Assembly: GCA_003599885.1 (NCBI GenBank)
Contig: QZKW01000086.1
Span: 1 to 37,938, forward strand
Direction of reading: 5' to 3'
Length of the DNA: 37,938 nt
DNA from: Desulfobacteraceae bacterium
GTDB taxonomy: Bacteria > Desulfobacterota > Desulfobacteria > Desulfobacterales > Desulfosalsimonadaceae
Program-made: the position numbers and the translations under genes
Notes under the pieces: generated by a model
Database searches by the model: none
What the model was told of the DNA's origin: nothing
The model's input: the letters and a program-made list of their open reading frames with translations, nothing else
Shown here: positions 16,854 to 24,331 of the stretch, piece by piece
Numbering within the stretch: position 1 is the first letter of the stretch
Layout: each line of letters begins with the position of its first letter

Positions 16854-18533
16854 TTAAATTTTCAACATCTTCTGCCTGAACAATTTTTCAATTACTTCCG
16901 ACAGGCCGCTGATATTATCCATAAAATTTAAGTGATCTGATGGGAAATACCCTTTCAGAAACTGCTGCGTCTGCAGGTTGCATCCACAACCGATTGTAAA
17001 CACCTCGACATCGTGTGCCCGGCAGTATTTAAGGGTATCACCAAGACTGAGTCCACAATTGGCCGCCCCGTCGGTTATATGGATGATCATACTGTTTTTA
17101 TACTTTTTGTTCAGCATCATGGCCGCAGCCATGATGGCCTGGCCTGACGGTGTCCGGCCCTTTGGGATAACGGAGTATACTTTACCGCCGGAATAAAGCT
17201 GGGTGAGCACACATTGGGCACCATCCTCGGAATAGGCATAAATATCTATAAGATTTTTAAATCCTGCAGCAGCATGTGCAAGTGAGACAAAAAATTTTTC
17301 TGCGGTCTCCCATGGTCTTTTAGCGCCCGACTTTCCTCCCATTGATGATGATGCATCTGCAATGATACAAACATGCCATGGGAAATCAGATACAATAAGC
17401 TCTTTTTTTTTAAAGACCCTGCTATCCATGGGAACGCGATAAAGGCGCCGGGGATCAATCTTGCCTTCATACTGTGCTTTTTTTATGTGCCTTTTGCGGC
17501 GGCGCATAAAAAGAGACTGTTGCTGTAAAAATATTTTTTTAAGCCGGTTAACAAGCATTTCATCAGGCTGGAAATCGCTTATCGACTGGCTTTTCCTGAC
17601 GATTGTTTCCATGGATTTTGCTTCAGGCTCTTCAACCGCCACAGCAATTACATCTGTCAGATCATTCTCGCCATCCTCAAGAGCTGCCTTTAAGCGGTTT
17701 AAAAGGTCCTCTGGATCGGCGGAAGCCTGGTTTGATTCATCCGTATCCTTATTTTCATCTTCATCGTTACCTTCATCTGTCTCACCCCGGGGAGCTGCTT
17801 CGTCTCTGAAATTAATGGCATCAGGGGAAATCTGGAATTCTTCCCATTCCGAAATTTCATAAGCCACCTGGCCCCATATATCCATATAAACATCTTTTCT
17901 TCTGGACCGCCTTTCAGTAATGGAGGCTAACAATGCGATATTGGACAGCTCATCTGTAAGATGGCTCAAAATTTCAAGCGGACCGTAATAATAGGCATGC
18001 AGGTTCTTCGTATGTTCATCAAGGATTGTTGCTGCCCGCCAGATATCTGCAAGGCTGGACGGGGCGGGCGGCAGTGTTGGGTCTCTTCTGTTTTTTTCCA
18101 GTTCCAGACGCCAGTATTGTACCAGATAAAGAGACCATACAGACGATTCTGCCCGCATATTGATATAGATATCCTCGGCAGCCTCGATGACATTTTCTAA
18201 ATAACGATAAACGGAATCCGATACGGCCGGCGCCTCCTCCTGTACTTTGCCGATAACCCACTCACGCCATTCAAGCGAAGACAGACCTTCAAGTACAACC
18301 TGCCCAACCAGGGCATCGAAGGTATCGAACGAAACCGGATATTTTTCTTTGGCCATACCAGGATCAAGAAGTATAAACCGATTATCCGTTTCGACCATCC
18401 CTTTCCAGAAAACCGGTTTTACATTCCGGCCGATATAACCCGCCACCTTTCGCAGAGCACGCAAGCAGAGCATAAGCTCGGCGGTTTCATTGCCTGAACG
18501 ATTTTTTCGCCAGAAGTCCGAGTAAGTGGTCAT
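16854..18533 (-). CDS. VWA-domain protein, partner of MoxR ATPase (CoxE/CbbO/NorD-like organisation)
   Basis: Protein of 559 aa. The N-terminal 240 residues are mainly helical without a recognised domain. Residues 244-276 are a very acidic linker, and a C-terminal von Willebrand factor A domain (about 388-559) carries a complete MIDAS metal site: DASSS (393-397), T461 in GRTPSG and D488 in ITDG. Several cysteines follow (TIGCGCN). No signal peptide or membrane helix is seen, so it is cytosolic. It is encoded just downstream of a MoxR-type ATPase gene (33-base gap). MoxR/VWA pairs (CbbQ/CbbO, NorQ/NorD, CoxD/CoxE) act as activases or metal-centre maturation factors for large enzymes. The client here is unknown; candidates are the B12 mutase, the carboxylase, or the glycyl radical enzyme at the window edge. 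Confidence 0.82.
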   Translation of the reverse strand: MTTYSDFWRKNRSGNETAELMLCLRALRKVAGYIGRNVKPVFWKGMVETDNRFILLDPGMAKEKYPVSFDTFDALVGQVVLEGLSSLEWREWVIGKVQEEAPAVSDSVYRYLENVIEAAEDIYINMRAESSVWSLYLVQYWRLELEKNRRDPTLPPAPSSLADIWRAATILDEHTKNLHAYYYGPLEILSHLTDELSNIALLASITERRSRRKDVYMDIWGQVAYEISEWEEFQISPDAINFRDEAAPRGETDEGNDEDENKDTDESNQASADPEDLLNRLKAALEDGENDLTDVIAVAVEEPEAKSMETIVRKSQSISDFQPDEMLVNRLKKIFLQQQSLFMRRRKRHIKKAQYEGKIDPRRLYRVPMDSRVFKKKELIVSDFPWHVCIIADASSSMGGKSGAKRPWETAEKFFVSLAHAAAGFKNLIDIYAYSEDGAQCVLTQLYSGGKVYSVIPKGRTPSGQAIMAAAMMLNKKYKNSMIIHITDGAANCGLSLGDTLKYCRAHDVEVFTIGCGCNLQTQQFLKGYFPSDHLNFMDNISGLSEVIEKLFRQKMLKI

Positions 18534-18566
18534 CTTAAAACCTCTTGTCCGTTTTCTGACATTATT

Positions 18567-19448
18567 TTATGGCTGACCATCAGGAAGATAGGGAACATAT
18601 ACACCCGCACCGGATTTTGTCTCGTGCTCACCGGTTTCAACATGCACCGCAAGGAGTAACGATTCAAGGGCATCTCTCGATATCTGCAAACCGTAAATCA
18701 ACGCCTCTTTCAAAGATGACCCCAGAGATACCAATTCGGCAATCATCAGGCTGTGCCGGATTGAGATCACCAGACCCGCCTGTTCGTTATCCCTGATCCT
18801 TCCAATTATATTCAAAACCTGTTCCGCCTTTGTTTTATCAATCCCTGTTTTTCTGACCAAGACCTCCTTTTCCACCTCTATAGGGAGATATTCAAGATGT
18901 ATACGATAGAATCTGTCTTTAAGGGCGGCATCAAGGGTATCCGTACCTGTAAATCCATCCCCCTCGTTCATGGTGGCAAAAAAAATAACCTGGGGAGCTA
19001 CCTGGACAAAACCTAATTCATCGATCCAGATACACCGGTCTTCGGACAAAATAGAAAACAGTTCATTTAAGGCATGCGGTGACTCTGATCGATTAATCTC
19101 TTCCAGATGTATCACGCAACCCGGCGTCTGGATCGCTTCAGGGAATAAAAATTCCTTGTAAAAAGTTTCGCCGGCTTTTAATCTCTGTTGGCCAAAAAGT
19201 TCACCGGATTCGGATAACAGCCCGACTTGAAAAGTCGCCATCGGCCTTTTATAGATGCTGGCAAACTGACTGACCAGAGATGACTTGCCGCACCCCTGAT
19301 TTCCTGTAACCAGCAAATTTACCGGGTGCATTCCGGACATTTTTTCAAATCTTTCCAGGACGATCTTGTCCGCATTTAAGACAAAAAAATTCGGATCGAT
19401 GGCTGGAACTCTCAATTGTCTAAGTGTATCAACCATAATATCAAGCAC
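18567..19448 (-). CDS. MoxR-type AAA+ ATPase
   Basis: AAA+ protein of 293 aa, a typical MoxR length. Seen: Walker A GNQGCGKSS (49-57), Walker B VIHLEEI (112-118), a sensor-1 region FFATMNEGDGFTGTD and an arginine-finger/sensor-2 area ALKDRFYRIHLEY. MoxR ATPases work with a VWA protein, here encoded next, to remodel a client protein. The BssE/TutH proteins encoded with benzylsuccinate synthase are also MoxR-type, which matters because a fumarate-adding glycyl radical enzyme appears to be encoded at 37698-37938. Assignment to that BssE-like branch is inference; a tree would decide. Confidence 0.88.
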   Translation of the reverse strand: MLDIMVDTLRQLRVPAIDPNFFVLNADKIVLERFEKMSGMHPVNLLVTGNQGCGKSSLVSQFASIYKRPMATFQVGLLSESGELFGQQRLKAGETFYKEFLFPEAIQTPGCVIHLEEINRSESPHALNELFSILSEDRCIWIDELGFVQVAPQVIFFATMNEGDGFTGTDTLDAALKDRFYRIHLEYLPIEVEKEVLVRKTGIDKTKAEQVLNIIGRIRDNEQAGLVISIRHSLMIAELVSLGSSLKEALIYGLQISRDALESLLLAVHVETGEHETKSGAGVYVPYLPDGQP

Positions 19449-19522
19449 CCCCTGTATTGTTGCTGCGAATTTTGGTTAAGTACGATTTACAATAAAATTA
19501 ATCCTTCCAGGATGTTATTATT

Positions 19523-20044
19523 TTATTGTTCCCACGGGACAAATATCTCATCCGGATGATCGAAAAGATAGCCCATACGTGCCTGCGCATCTTCTCTTAC
19601 AGCATTTTGAGTAAACTCATCAAAATCTTTGGAGGCTATCCATCGCTCCAACAACAGCCCCCCCGGAAGCCACATTTCCATCGTCTCTTTTTCAGTTACC
19701 CAGGCTTTGAGTTTCACTCCGAATCGGCTCAGAATCTGCCAAATTCTGTCCCGGTCGCGCCGATCGCAATAGACCATCATCACACATTCATCAATGCCGA
19801 GATTAACTGACGGCTCTCTGTCATACTTGATAACCGGGATTTCTTTGCTCTCCACCAAAGGATCCAGCTTTATGGCCAGCTTGTCCAGCCATGATTTTTC
19901 CCCTAAAACAATCCACTTTCCCCAATATTGAAGCACTTCCCCGTTGGTCATTTCCTTCCCGTTGCGAACAGTGTATTTTTTACCGATCAAAATTTTAGGA
20001 TGAAATATAAAGATAAATTTTGATTCCGGGTTATCCTGTATCAT
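19523..20044 (-). CDS. Conserved-looking hypothetical protein next to MoxR/VWA/MoaD-like genes
   Basis: Protein of 173 aa that I do not recognise. It is soluble, rich in aromatic and charged residues, with several Trp (YWGKWIVLGEKSWLDKL, MEMWLPGG, FVPWEQ) and a central beta-rich stretch VMMVYCDRRDRDRIWQIL that looks like an alpha/beta fold. There is no signal peptide or membrane segment and no clear metal motif. It lies 31 bases downstream of the MoaD-like gene and 74 bases upstream of the MoxR gene, all in one direction, which suggests it belongs to the same functional cassette. Codon usage looks like that of its neighbours, so I take it as a real gene. Confidence 0.65.
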   Translation of the reverse strand: MIQDNPESKFIFIFHPKILIGKKYTVRNGKEMTNGEVLQYWGKWIVLGEKSWLDKLAIKLDPLVESKEIPVIKYDREPSVNLGIDECVMMVYCDRRDRDRIWQILSRFGVKLKAWVTEKETMEMWLPGGLLLERWIASKDFDEFTQNAVREDAQARMGYLFDHPDEIFVPWEQ

Positions 20045-20075
20045 GATATAAACACCTCACTTCAAGTGATAGAAT

Positions 20076-20348
20076 TCATCCGCCGGCAGCAAGGGGGATG
20101 ATACTGATTTCATCACCATCTTTAACCGTTGTCTCAAGCCCATCAAAATCCCGTAGGTTATCTCCGTTCAGGAAAATCAACACATTGGATTTGTACCCTT
20201 TCGGGTCAATCAGATGTCCTTTTACACCGGGAAATCTTTCCTCAAGACGATCAATACAGTCAAGGATTCGCTCCCCTTGGCAGGAGAACTCTGTTTCTCC
20301 GTAAAACCATCTTTTTAACGAACCTGGAATTATTATTTTAACAGGCAT
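20076..20348 (-). CDS. MoaD/ThiS-like ubiquitin-fold protein with C-terminal Gly-Gly
   Basis: Protein of 90 aa, typical MoaD/ThiS size, ending precisely in PLAAGG. The beta-grasp layout is visible: first strand KIIIPGSLKRWF, central LERFPGVKGHL-type helix region, a strand NVLIFLNGDN, and the DGDEISIIPLAAGG ending. In this family the terminal glycine is adenylated by an E1-like enzyme and becomes a thiocarboxylate or is conjugated. The candidate E1 is at 6796-7683. No moaE, thiG or tungsten oxidoreductase gene is adjacent, so the usual partners are absent. It opens the cassette with the unknown protein, MoxR and VWA. Confidence 0.85.
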   Translation of the reverse strand: MPVKIIIPGSLKRWFYGETEFSCQGERILDCIDRLEERFPGVKGHLIDPKGYKSNVLIFLNGDNLRDFDGLETTVKDGDEISIIPLAAGG

Positions 20349-20440
20349 TTTCTGTTCCCTATTAATTTAATTCTGACTCTGAGCATATGGTGTAAAATTG
20401 AAAATTATATCGCATTCCCAGTTACAATCTGGCTTAACTG

Positions 20441-22288
20441 CTAGAAAGACGCTTCCGCCATCTCTACGGCAGAGTCATCAAGGTTTTTTATATTTTTTAT
20501 TTTACCCATGGTAAGGGGGAGTACCGAAAAAGCGAAATGTTTGGCCAAGCGGATCTGGGCATCGTAAAAAGCCGCTTCACTGTTTTTCCGAATGAAATCG
20601 CATTTTTTTTCTTCCTCAACGTTTGCCAAACATTTTTCAAGTTTAGGAAAGGCCGCCTCTGCTCTCCACAGAAGCATCCAGGCAAGAACAACATCCCCCA
20701 TAATCTCCAAAAATGGATAAGCAAAAGAAAATGCCGTAAGAACTTTGTCCGACATGGCATTTTGAGCAAGGAACATCGCGCACCCGGCCAATTGATCAGC
20801 AGCTTTTTCCACCTCAGCCGCAATCGGAGCCAATTCTTTTATTTTTTCTGCATGGGATACCTTCTTTTTTACCTCAGCAATCAGGTTCATAAAATGTTCG
20901 CCGTTTGCCATGCCCAGTTTTCTTGCCAGAAGATCCATACCCTGAATGCCGTTGCTCCCTTCATAGATACTGAAGATTTTTGAATCCCTCAGGAGCTGCT
21001 CGACGGGGAACTCCTGTGTATAACCGTATCCACCGTGAACTTGGACTGCCTGCGTACAGACTTCAAAAGATTTATCAGCACTGTATGCCTTTACAATCGG
21101 AGTCAGCAGCTCAATCAGCCCTTGCCAGCGGGATCTATCAGCATCATTTGCAGCCGTCAGGACTTTATCAAAACAAAGGCCGACATAATAAATCAAACTT
21201 CGCATCCCAGCGACATGGACTTTCATCCACATCAACATCCGGCGTATGTCCGGATGATTGATAATGGCGACTTGCGGAGCCTCCGGATCCGCCATTTTCA
21301 GGAGATGCTTTCCCTGCAATCGCTGCTTTGCATATTCGACGGCGTACAGATAGGCACAGCTGGCCAACGAAAGTCCCTGCATACCCACGCCGAGGCGCGC
21401 TTCATTCATCATATGAAACATGGCACGCATCCCCTTGTTTTCTTCACCTAATAGTAGCCCCCTGCATTTTCCCGACGCGCCCAGAGTCACAGAACACGTA
21501 GCACTTCCATGAATTCCCAGTTTTTCTTCAATCCCGTCACACCTGACATCATTTAAATCACCGAAACTTCCATCATCATTGACCCATATTTTGGGAACGA
21601 TAAAAAGGGATATCCCTTTAGTGCCGTTGGGCGCGTCCTCAATCCTCGCCAACACAGGATGAATGATGTTTTCGGTAAGGTCCTGATCAGCTCCGGTAAT
21701 AAAAATTTTACTGCCTGTTATGCTATAGGTGCCGTCCGGATTCTTTACAGCCGAAGTGGTCAGAGCACCTACATCTGATCCCGCCTGAGGTTCCGTTAAA
21801 AACATGGACCCTCCCCATTTGCCGGTATACATTTTTTTAAGAAAAAGCGCTTTTTGTTTCTCGGTACCAAAGGTTTCAATCAACTTTCCGGCCCCGTGAG
21901 CGATGCCCGGATAAATCATGAAAGCGCAGTTTGCGCCACAAAAGTATTCAGCGCATGCATTGGCGACAATAGTAGGCATTCCCTGCCCTCCAACAGCAGG
22001 ATCATCAATGGCTGCAATCCACCCCCCTTCACCAAGAAGCCTGAAGATTTTTTTAAACGAAGCGGGAACCCTTACCTTTCCATCTTCAAATACGCAACCT
22101 TCCCGATCACCTTCGGCATTGGTGGGAAGTATCTCTTTGATCGCCAAATTCCGCGCTTCGTTGACGATCATCTTGACGGTCTTTTTGCTGAATTCATCGA
22201 ATCGTTTCGTCTGCGCAAGTTCTTCAATGCCCATCTGCTCAAAAAGAACAAAATCAATATCGTCCCGGTCCGCAATAATCTGTGCCAT
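20441..22288 (-). CDS. Long acyl-CoA dehydrogenase with C-terminal extension (about 600-aa class)
   Basis: Flavoprotein of 615 aa with normal core motifs (MFLTEPQAGSDVGAL, GSKIFITGAD, VQVHGGYGYTQEFPVEQLLRD) and a catalytic Glu at E443 in SIYEGSNGIQG, the position used by short- and medium-chain enzymes. It has an N-terminal extension and a helical C-terminal domain of about 120 residues, as in the DmdC-like/600-aa acyl-CoA dehydrogenases. Substrate cannot be read from the sequence; relatives range from fatty acyl-CoA to methylthiopropanoyl-CoA. It is the first gene of the long minus-strand run and faces a divergent promoter region with an inverted repeat. Confidence 0.86.
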   Translation of the reverse strand: MAQIIADRDDIDFVLFEQMGIEELAQTKRFDEFSKKTVKMIVNEARNLAIKEILPTNAEGDREGCVFEDGKVRVPASFKKIFRLLGEGGWIAAIDDPAVGGQGMPTIVANACAEYFCGANCAFMIYPGIAHGAGKLIETFGTEKQKALFLKKMYTGKWGGSMFLTEPQAGSDVGALTTSAVKNPDGTYSITGSKIFITGADQDLTENIIHPVLARIEDAPNGTKGISLFIVPKIWVNDDGSFGDLNDVRCDGIEEKLGIHGSATCSVTLGASGKCRGLLLGEENKGMRAMFHMMNEARLGVGMQGLSLASCAYLYAVEYAKQRLQGKHLLKMADPEAPQVAIINHPDIRRMLMWMKVHVAGMRSLIYYVGLCFDKVLTAANDADRSRWQGLIELLTPIVKAYSADKSFEVCTQAVQVHGGYGYTQEFPVEQLLRDSKIFSIYEGSNGIQGMDLLARKLGMANGEHFMNLIAEVKKKVSHAEKIKELAPIAAEVEKAADQLAGCAMFLAQNAMSDKVLTAFSFAYPFLEIMGDVVLAWMLLWRAEAAFPKLEKCLANVEEEKKCDFIRKNSEAAFYDAQIRLAKHFAFSVLPLTMGKIKNIKNLDDSAVEMAEASF

Positions 22289-23057
22289 TTATTTTCATTC
22301 TCCTTTTCATATCTGTCTGAGTTTGCCGTGCAACGGTATTTAAAGAGATTCTAAAGACCGCTACAATTTTTTATGAATTTTTCATATTTCCTAAAGTACA
22401 CTTTTAAGTTGCATTTCACTAAGTGAATACAAGAATTGTGCCATTAAAAGGCTAAATTACCAACTCGGCTTTTATAAGGGGTAAATACGATATTTATAGC
22501 CATCCTGTTTGAATACCAGCTTAAGTTTCTGTTTAAATCCCCCTATTGATATAAATGGAATAGCGTATGGATACATCAAAAATTTCGGACAAATTGGCCT
22601 TTATCGAACCAATTTGTCCGATACGACCGATTGTGTCCGTTCAGTTGGAATACAGGCTGTGAAAAAATAAATTTATGCCCATTAACAATTGATATCTGTA
22701 AATTTATGAATAATATGCACTCTACGTGTATCAGTATGGGATTCATTCGCAGGGGTAAAATCAAAGCACCCTGCATATAAAAAAGCAGAGCAATTCCGTT
22801 TCCAACATGGCGCTTTATATTTTAAACTATCCCGTTGAAGGTGAAAATCGTAAGGCTCTTTCATAAATAAAAGACACCCAATAAAGGCAGTTATTGTTTT
22901 TTTGGTCTAATAATTGCATTCCTAAATTTGCTGATGCCTGGTATTTAACAGGGGCTTTTTTGAAAGCTGATAACAGTAAAACAACCGCCTTCTTGTTCAA
23001 CGACAGACGGTATCTGTCTTTTTCACAAAAAAATTATTAAAACCTTTGGGGACGAAC
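22289..23057. other. Divergent intergenic region, about 770 bases, no gene seen
   Basis: The region separates the minus-strand acyl-CoA dehydrogenase run from the plus-strand genes and must hold promoters in both directions. It is AT-rich. Apparent short ORFs (for example 22576-22776 on the minus strand) have no ribosome-binding site or recognisable family and I regard them as chance. The one clear structure is the inverted repeat at 22585-22621. Confidence 0.6.
22585..22621. promoter_or_regulatory. Perfect 13-bp inverted repeat, candidate operator
   Basis: TCGGACAAATTGG (22585-22597) and CCAATTTGTCCGA (22609-22621) are perfectly complementary with an 11-base spacer. No T-run follows on either strand, so a terminator is unlikely. 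A related partial copy, CCGATTGTGTCCG, follows at about 22627. The position between divergent catabolic genes suits a binding site for a dimeric regulator of acyl-CoA metabolism. No regulator gene is adjacent. Confidence 0.5.
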
Positions 23058-23522
23058 ATGGCGGTTAGCGAAAAAATAAAAGAACTTTTATCAAACAAAA
23101 ACAGAATCAATATGTTAAGCACATCAAATAAGGAAGGAAAAACCGATGTGGCGATATTCGGTTCAGCGCCTCTGACAGATAATCAAACGGTTTCCTTTGT
23201 ATTAAAAAGTAGCTCCCGGTCGTTAACTTATCTAAAAGAAAATCCCTATGCATCCTGCTTGATACTGCTACCTGAAGAAGATGGCAAAGGGTTTAAAATA
23301 AAGGGTTGCAGACTTTATTTAAAGGCCGATTTTATTGAACTCTCGCGAAATCTTGTTTTTTTAAACGAGCGAACCGAAGGAGATAATGTAATCTGGAAAA
23401 AATCTTTTAACATCGAAAGAGACAGACAGGAAGAAGAACGAAAAACATTTAAAGACTGTTATCTTGTTCGTTTTAACATTATTGAGACAAGGCCGATTGT
23501 TGATATGGGACAGGGTATTTAA
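23058..23522 (+). CDS. FMN-binding split-barrel protein (pyridoxamine 5'-phosphate oxidase-like)
   Basis: Protein of about 154 aa. Beginning MAVSEKIKELLSNKNRINML, it shows the PNPOx-like pattern: STSNKEGKTDVAIFGSAPL, then FVLKSSSRSLTYLKENPYASCLIL, the strand order typical of small flavin-binding split barrels. Function cannot be assigned more precisely; relatives include heme-, F420- or FMN-binding proteins of unknown role. The ATG at 23058 is preceded by GGGGA; an in-frame TTG at 23046 is less likely. It stands alone, followed by non-coding sequence. Confidence 0.65.
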   Translation: MAVSEKIKELLSNKNRINMLSTSNKEGKTDVAIFGSAPLTDNQTVSFVLKSSSRSLTYLKENPYASCLILLPEEDGKGFKIKGCRLYLKADFIELSRNLVFLNERTEGDNVIWKKSFNIERDRQEEERKTFKDCYLVRFNIIETRPIVDMGQGI

Positions 23523-23542
23523 TAATATTGGTGCCCGCCGTG

Positions 23543-23565
23543 AACCTGGAATTTTCAGGTTTTCG
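23543..23565 (+). terminator. Weak terminator-like hairpin after the split-barrel gene
   Basis: AACCTG (23543-23548) pairs with CAGGTT (23556-23561) around a 7-base AT-rich loop, followed by a short TTCG tail rather than a full T-run. It lies 20 bases after the stop codon. The evidence is modest. Confidence 0.35.
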
Positions 23566-23584
23566 TTCAGGCACTGTTTAGCTT

Positions 23585-23725
23585 GCTTATCCACTTTACT
23601 TGAGTGAATCAAAGGGAAAATGAAACTCAAAAAATTCTTTGCATAGTTTTACAGTTTTTTAAGATTCCTGAGCAAATTTTGCTAATTTTTTTGCTCCGAT
23701 TTCTACAAGAGTAAAGTGGATAAGC
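23585..23725. repeat. 141-bp AT-rich segment bounded by 16-bp perfect inverted repeats
   Basis: GCTTATCCACTTTACT (23585-23600) is the exact reverse complement of AGTAAAGTGGATAAGC (23710-23725). The 109 bases between are AT-rich and non-coding. The arrangement is that of a miniature inverted-repeat element or an excised transposon remnant. No clear target duplication is visible. It lies directly before a damaged gene. Confidence 0.55.
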
Positions 23726-23905
23726 ATATATCAACATAAAATTTAGTCAATTTGCATCCGGTCAGACATCTCTGATAATTAACTGGTCCGGGAGAGTGTT
23801 CCATTTCCCGGGCATGATGCGTTTTATAAAATATGAAGAAAGGTTTTTGAGTAGTTCTATTGTAATGACCCTGAATTATTGAACAAGCAACCCGACTCAT
23901 ACGAA

Positions 23906-24289
23906 ATGAAAAACAAAGAACCAAATTGTGCGATATGCCCTTTTAAGATGCCTGACAAGCTTTTGCAAAAAGGAAGACGGCAAAGCGCCTCCTTTTTGCC
24001 CTACAAAAAACAAACAAGCTCTAAGGAAAAAATTGATGTACGTGACGATCAGAAGATTTCTCCCGGTAATTTTGAGACCATGTGTAACCCCATTATGCTG
24101 GCTTTAATTCTGAACGATGAAAAAACCGATTTCAATATTTTATTGGGATTATGCGTGGGGCATGATTCTTTGTTCCTTAAATATTCGAAAGCACTGTGTA
24201 CCGTTTTTGCAGTAAAAGATCGACTGCTCGGGCATAACCCCATGGCTGCGATTTATAATATCGACAGCTATTACCGTGATTTGAAATAG
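23906..24289 (+). pseudogene. DUF1847-like protein with internal deletion
   Basis: The reading frame gives 127 aa from this ATG (an in-frame TTG lies at 23879). The C-terminal 75 residues match what I know of DUF1847 metal-binding proteins: SPGNFETMCNPIM, LGLCVGHDSLFLKYSKA, VKDRLLGHNPMAAIY and a final SYYRDL. The N-terminus keeps one CxxC (NCAICPF). The central part of the family, which contains a conserved cysteine and the alpha/beta core, appears to be missing and is replaced by a Lys/Ser-rich stretch. Full-length members are about 200 aa or more, so this looks like an internally deleted copy, perhaps non-functional. There is no good ribosome-binding site at either start. Confidence 0.55.
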
Positions 24290-24331
24290 AACGTTACACA
24301 GAAAACGTTCCTAAGACAGGAGAAAACAAGT

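Noticed and set aside
16854-20348. Defence island interpretation of the MoxR/VWA/E1/ubiquitin-like genes
   Set aside because: No nuclease, toxin, cyclic-nucleotide synthase or phage-related gene is nearby; the genes are embedded in a co-directional catabolic run.
22576-22776. Minus-strand ORF of 66 codons in the divergent intergenic region
   Set aside because: No start signals or family, and it overlaps the inverted repeat; probably chance in AT-rich DNA.
22289-23057. Cobalamin riboswitch in the divergent region near B12 genes
   Set aside because: I looked for the B12-box and the surrounding conserved helices and saw neither.
23361-23630. Minus-strand ORF opposite the split-barrel gene
   Set aside because: Antisense to a plausible gene, with no ribosome-binding site.
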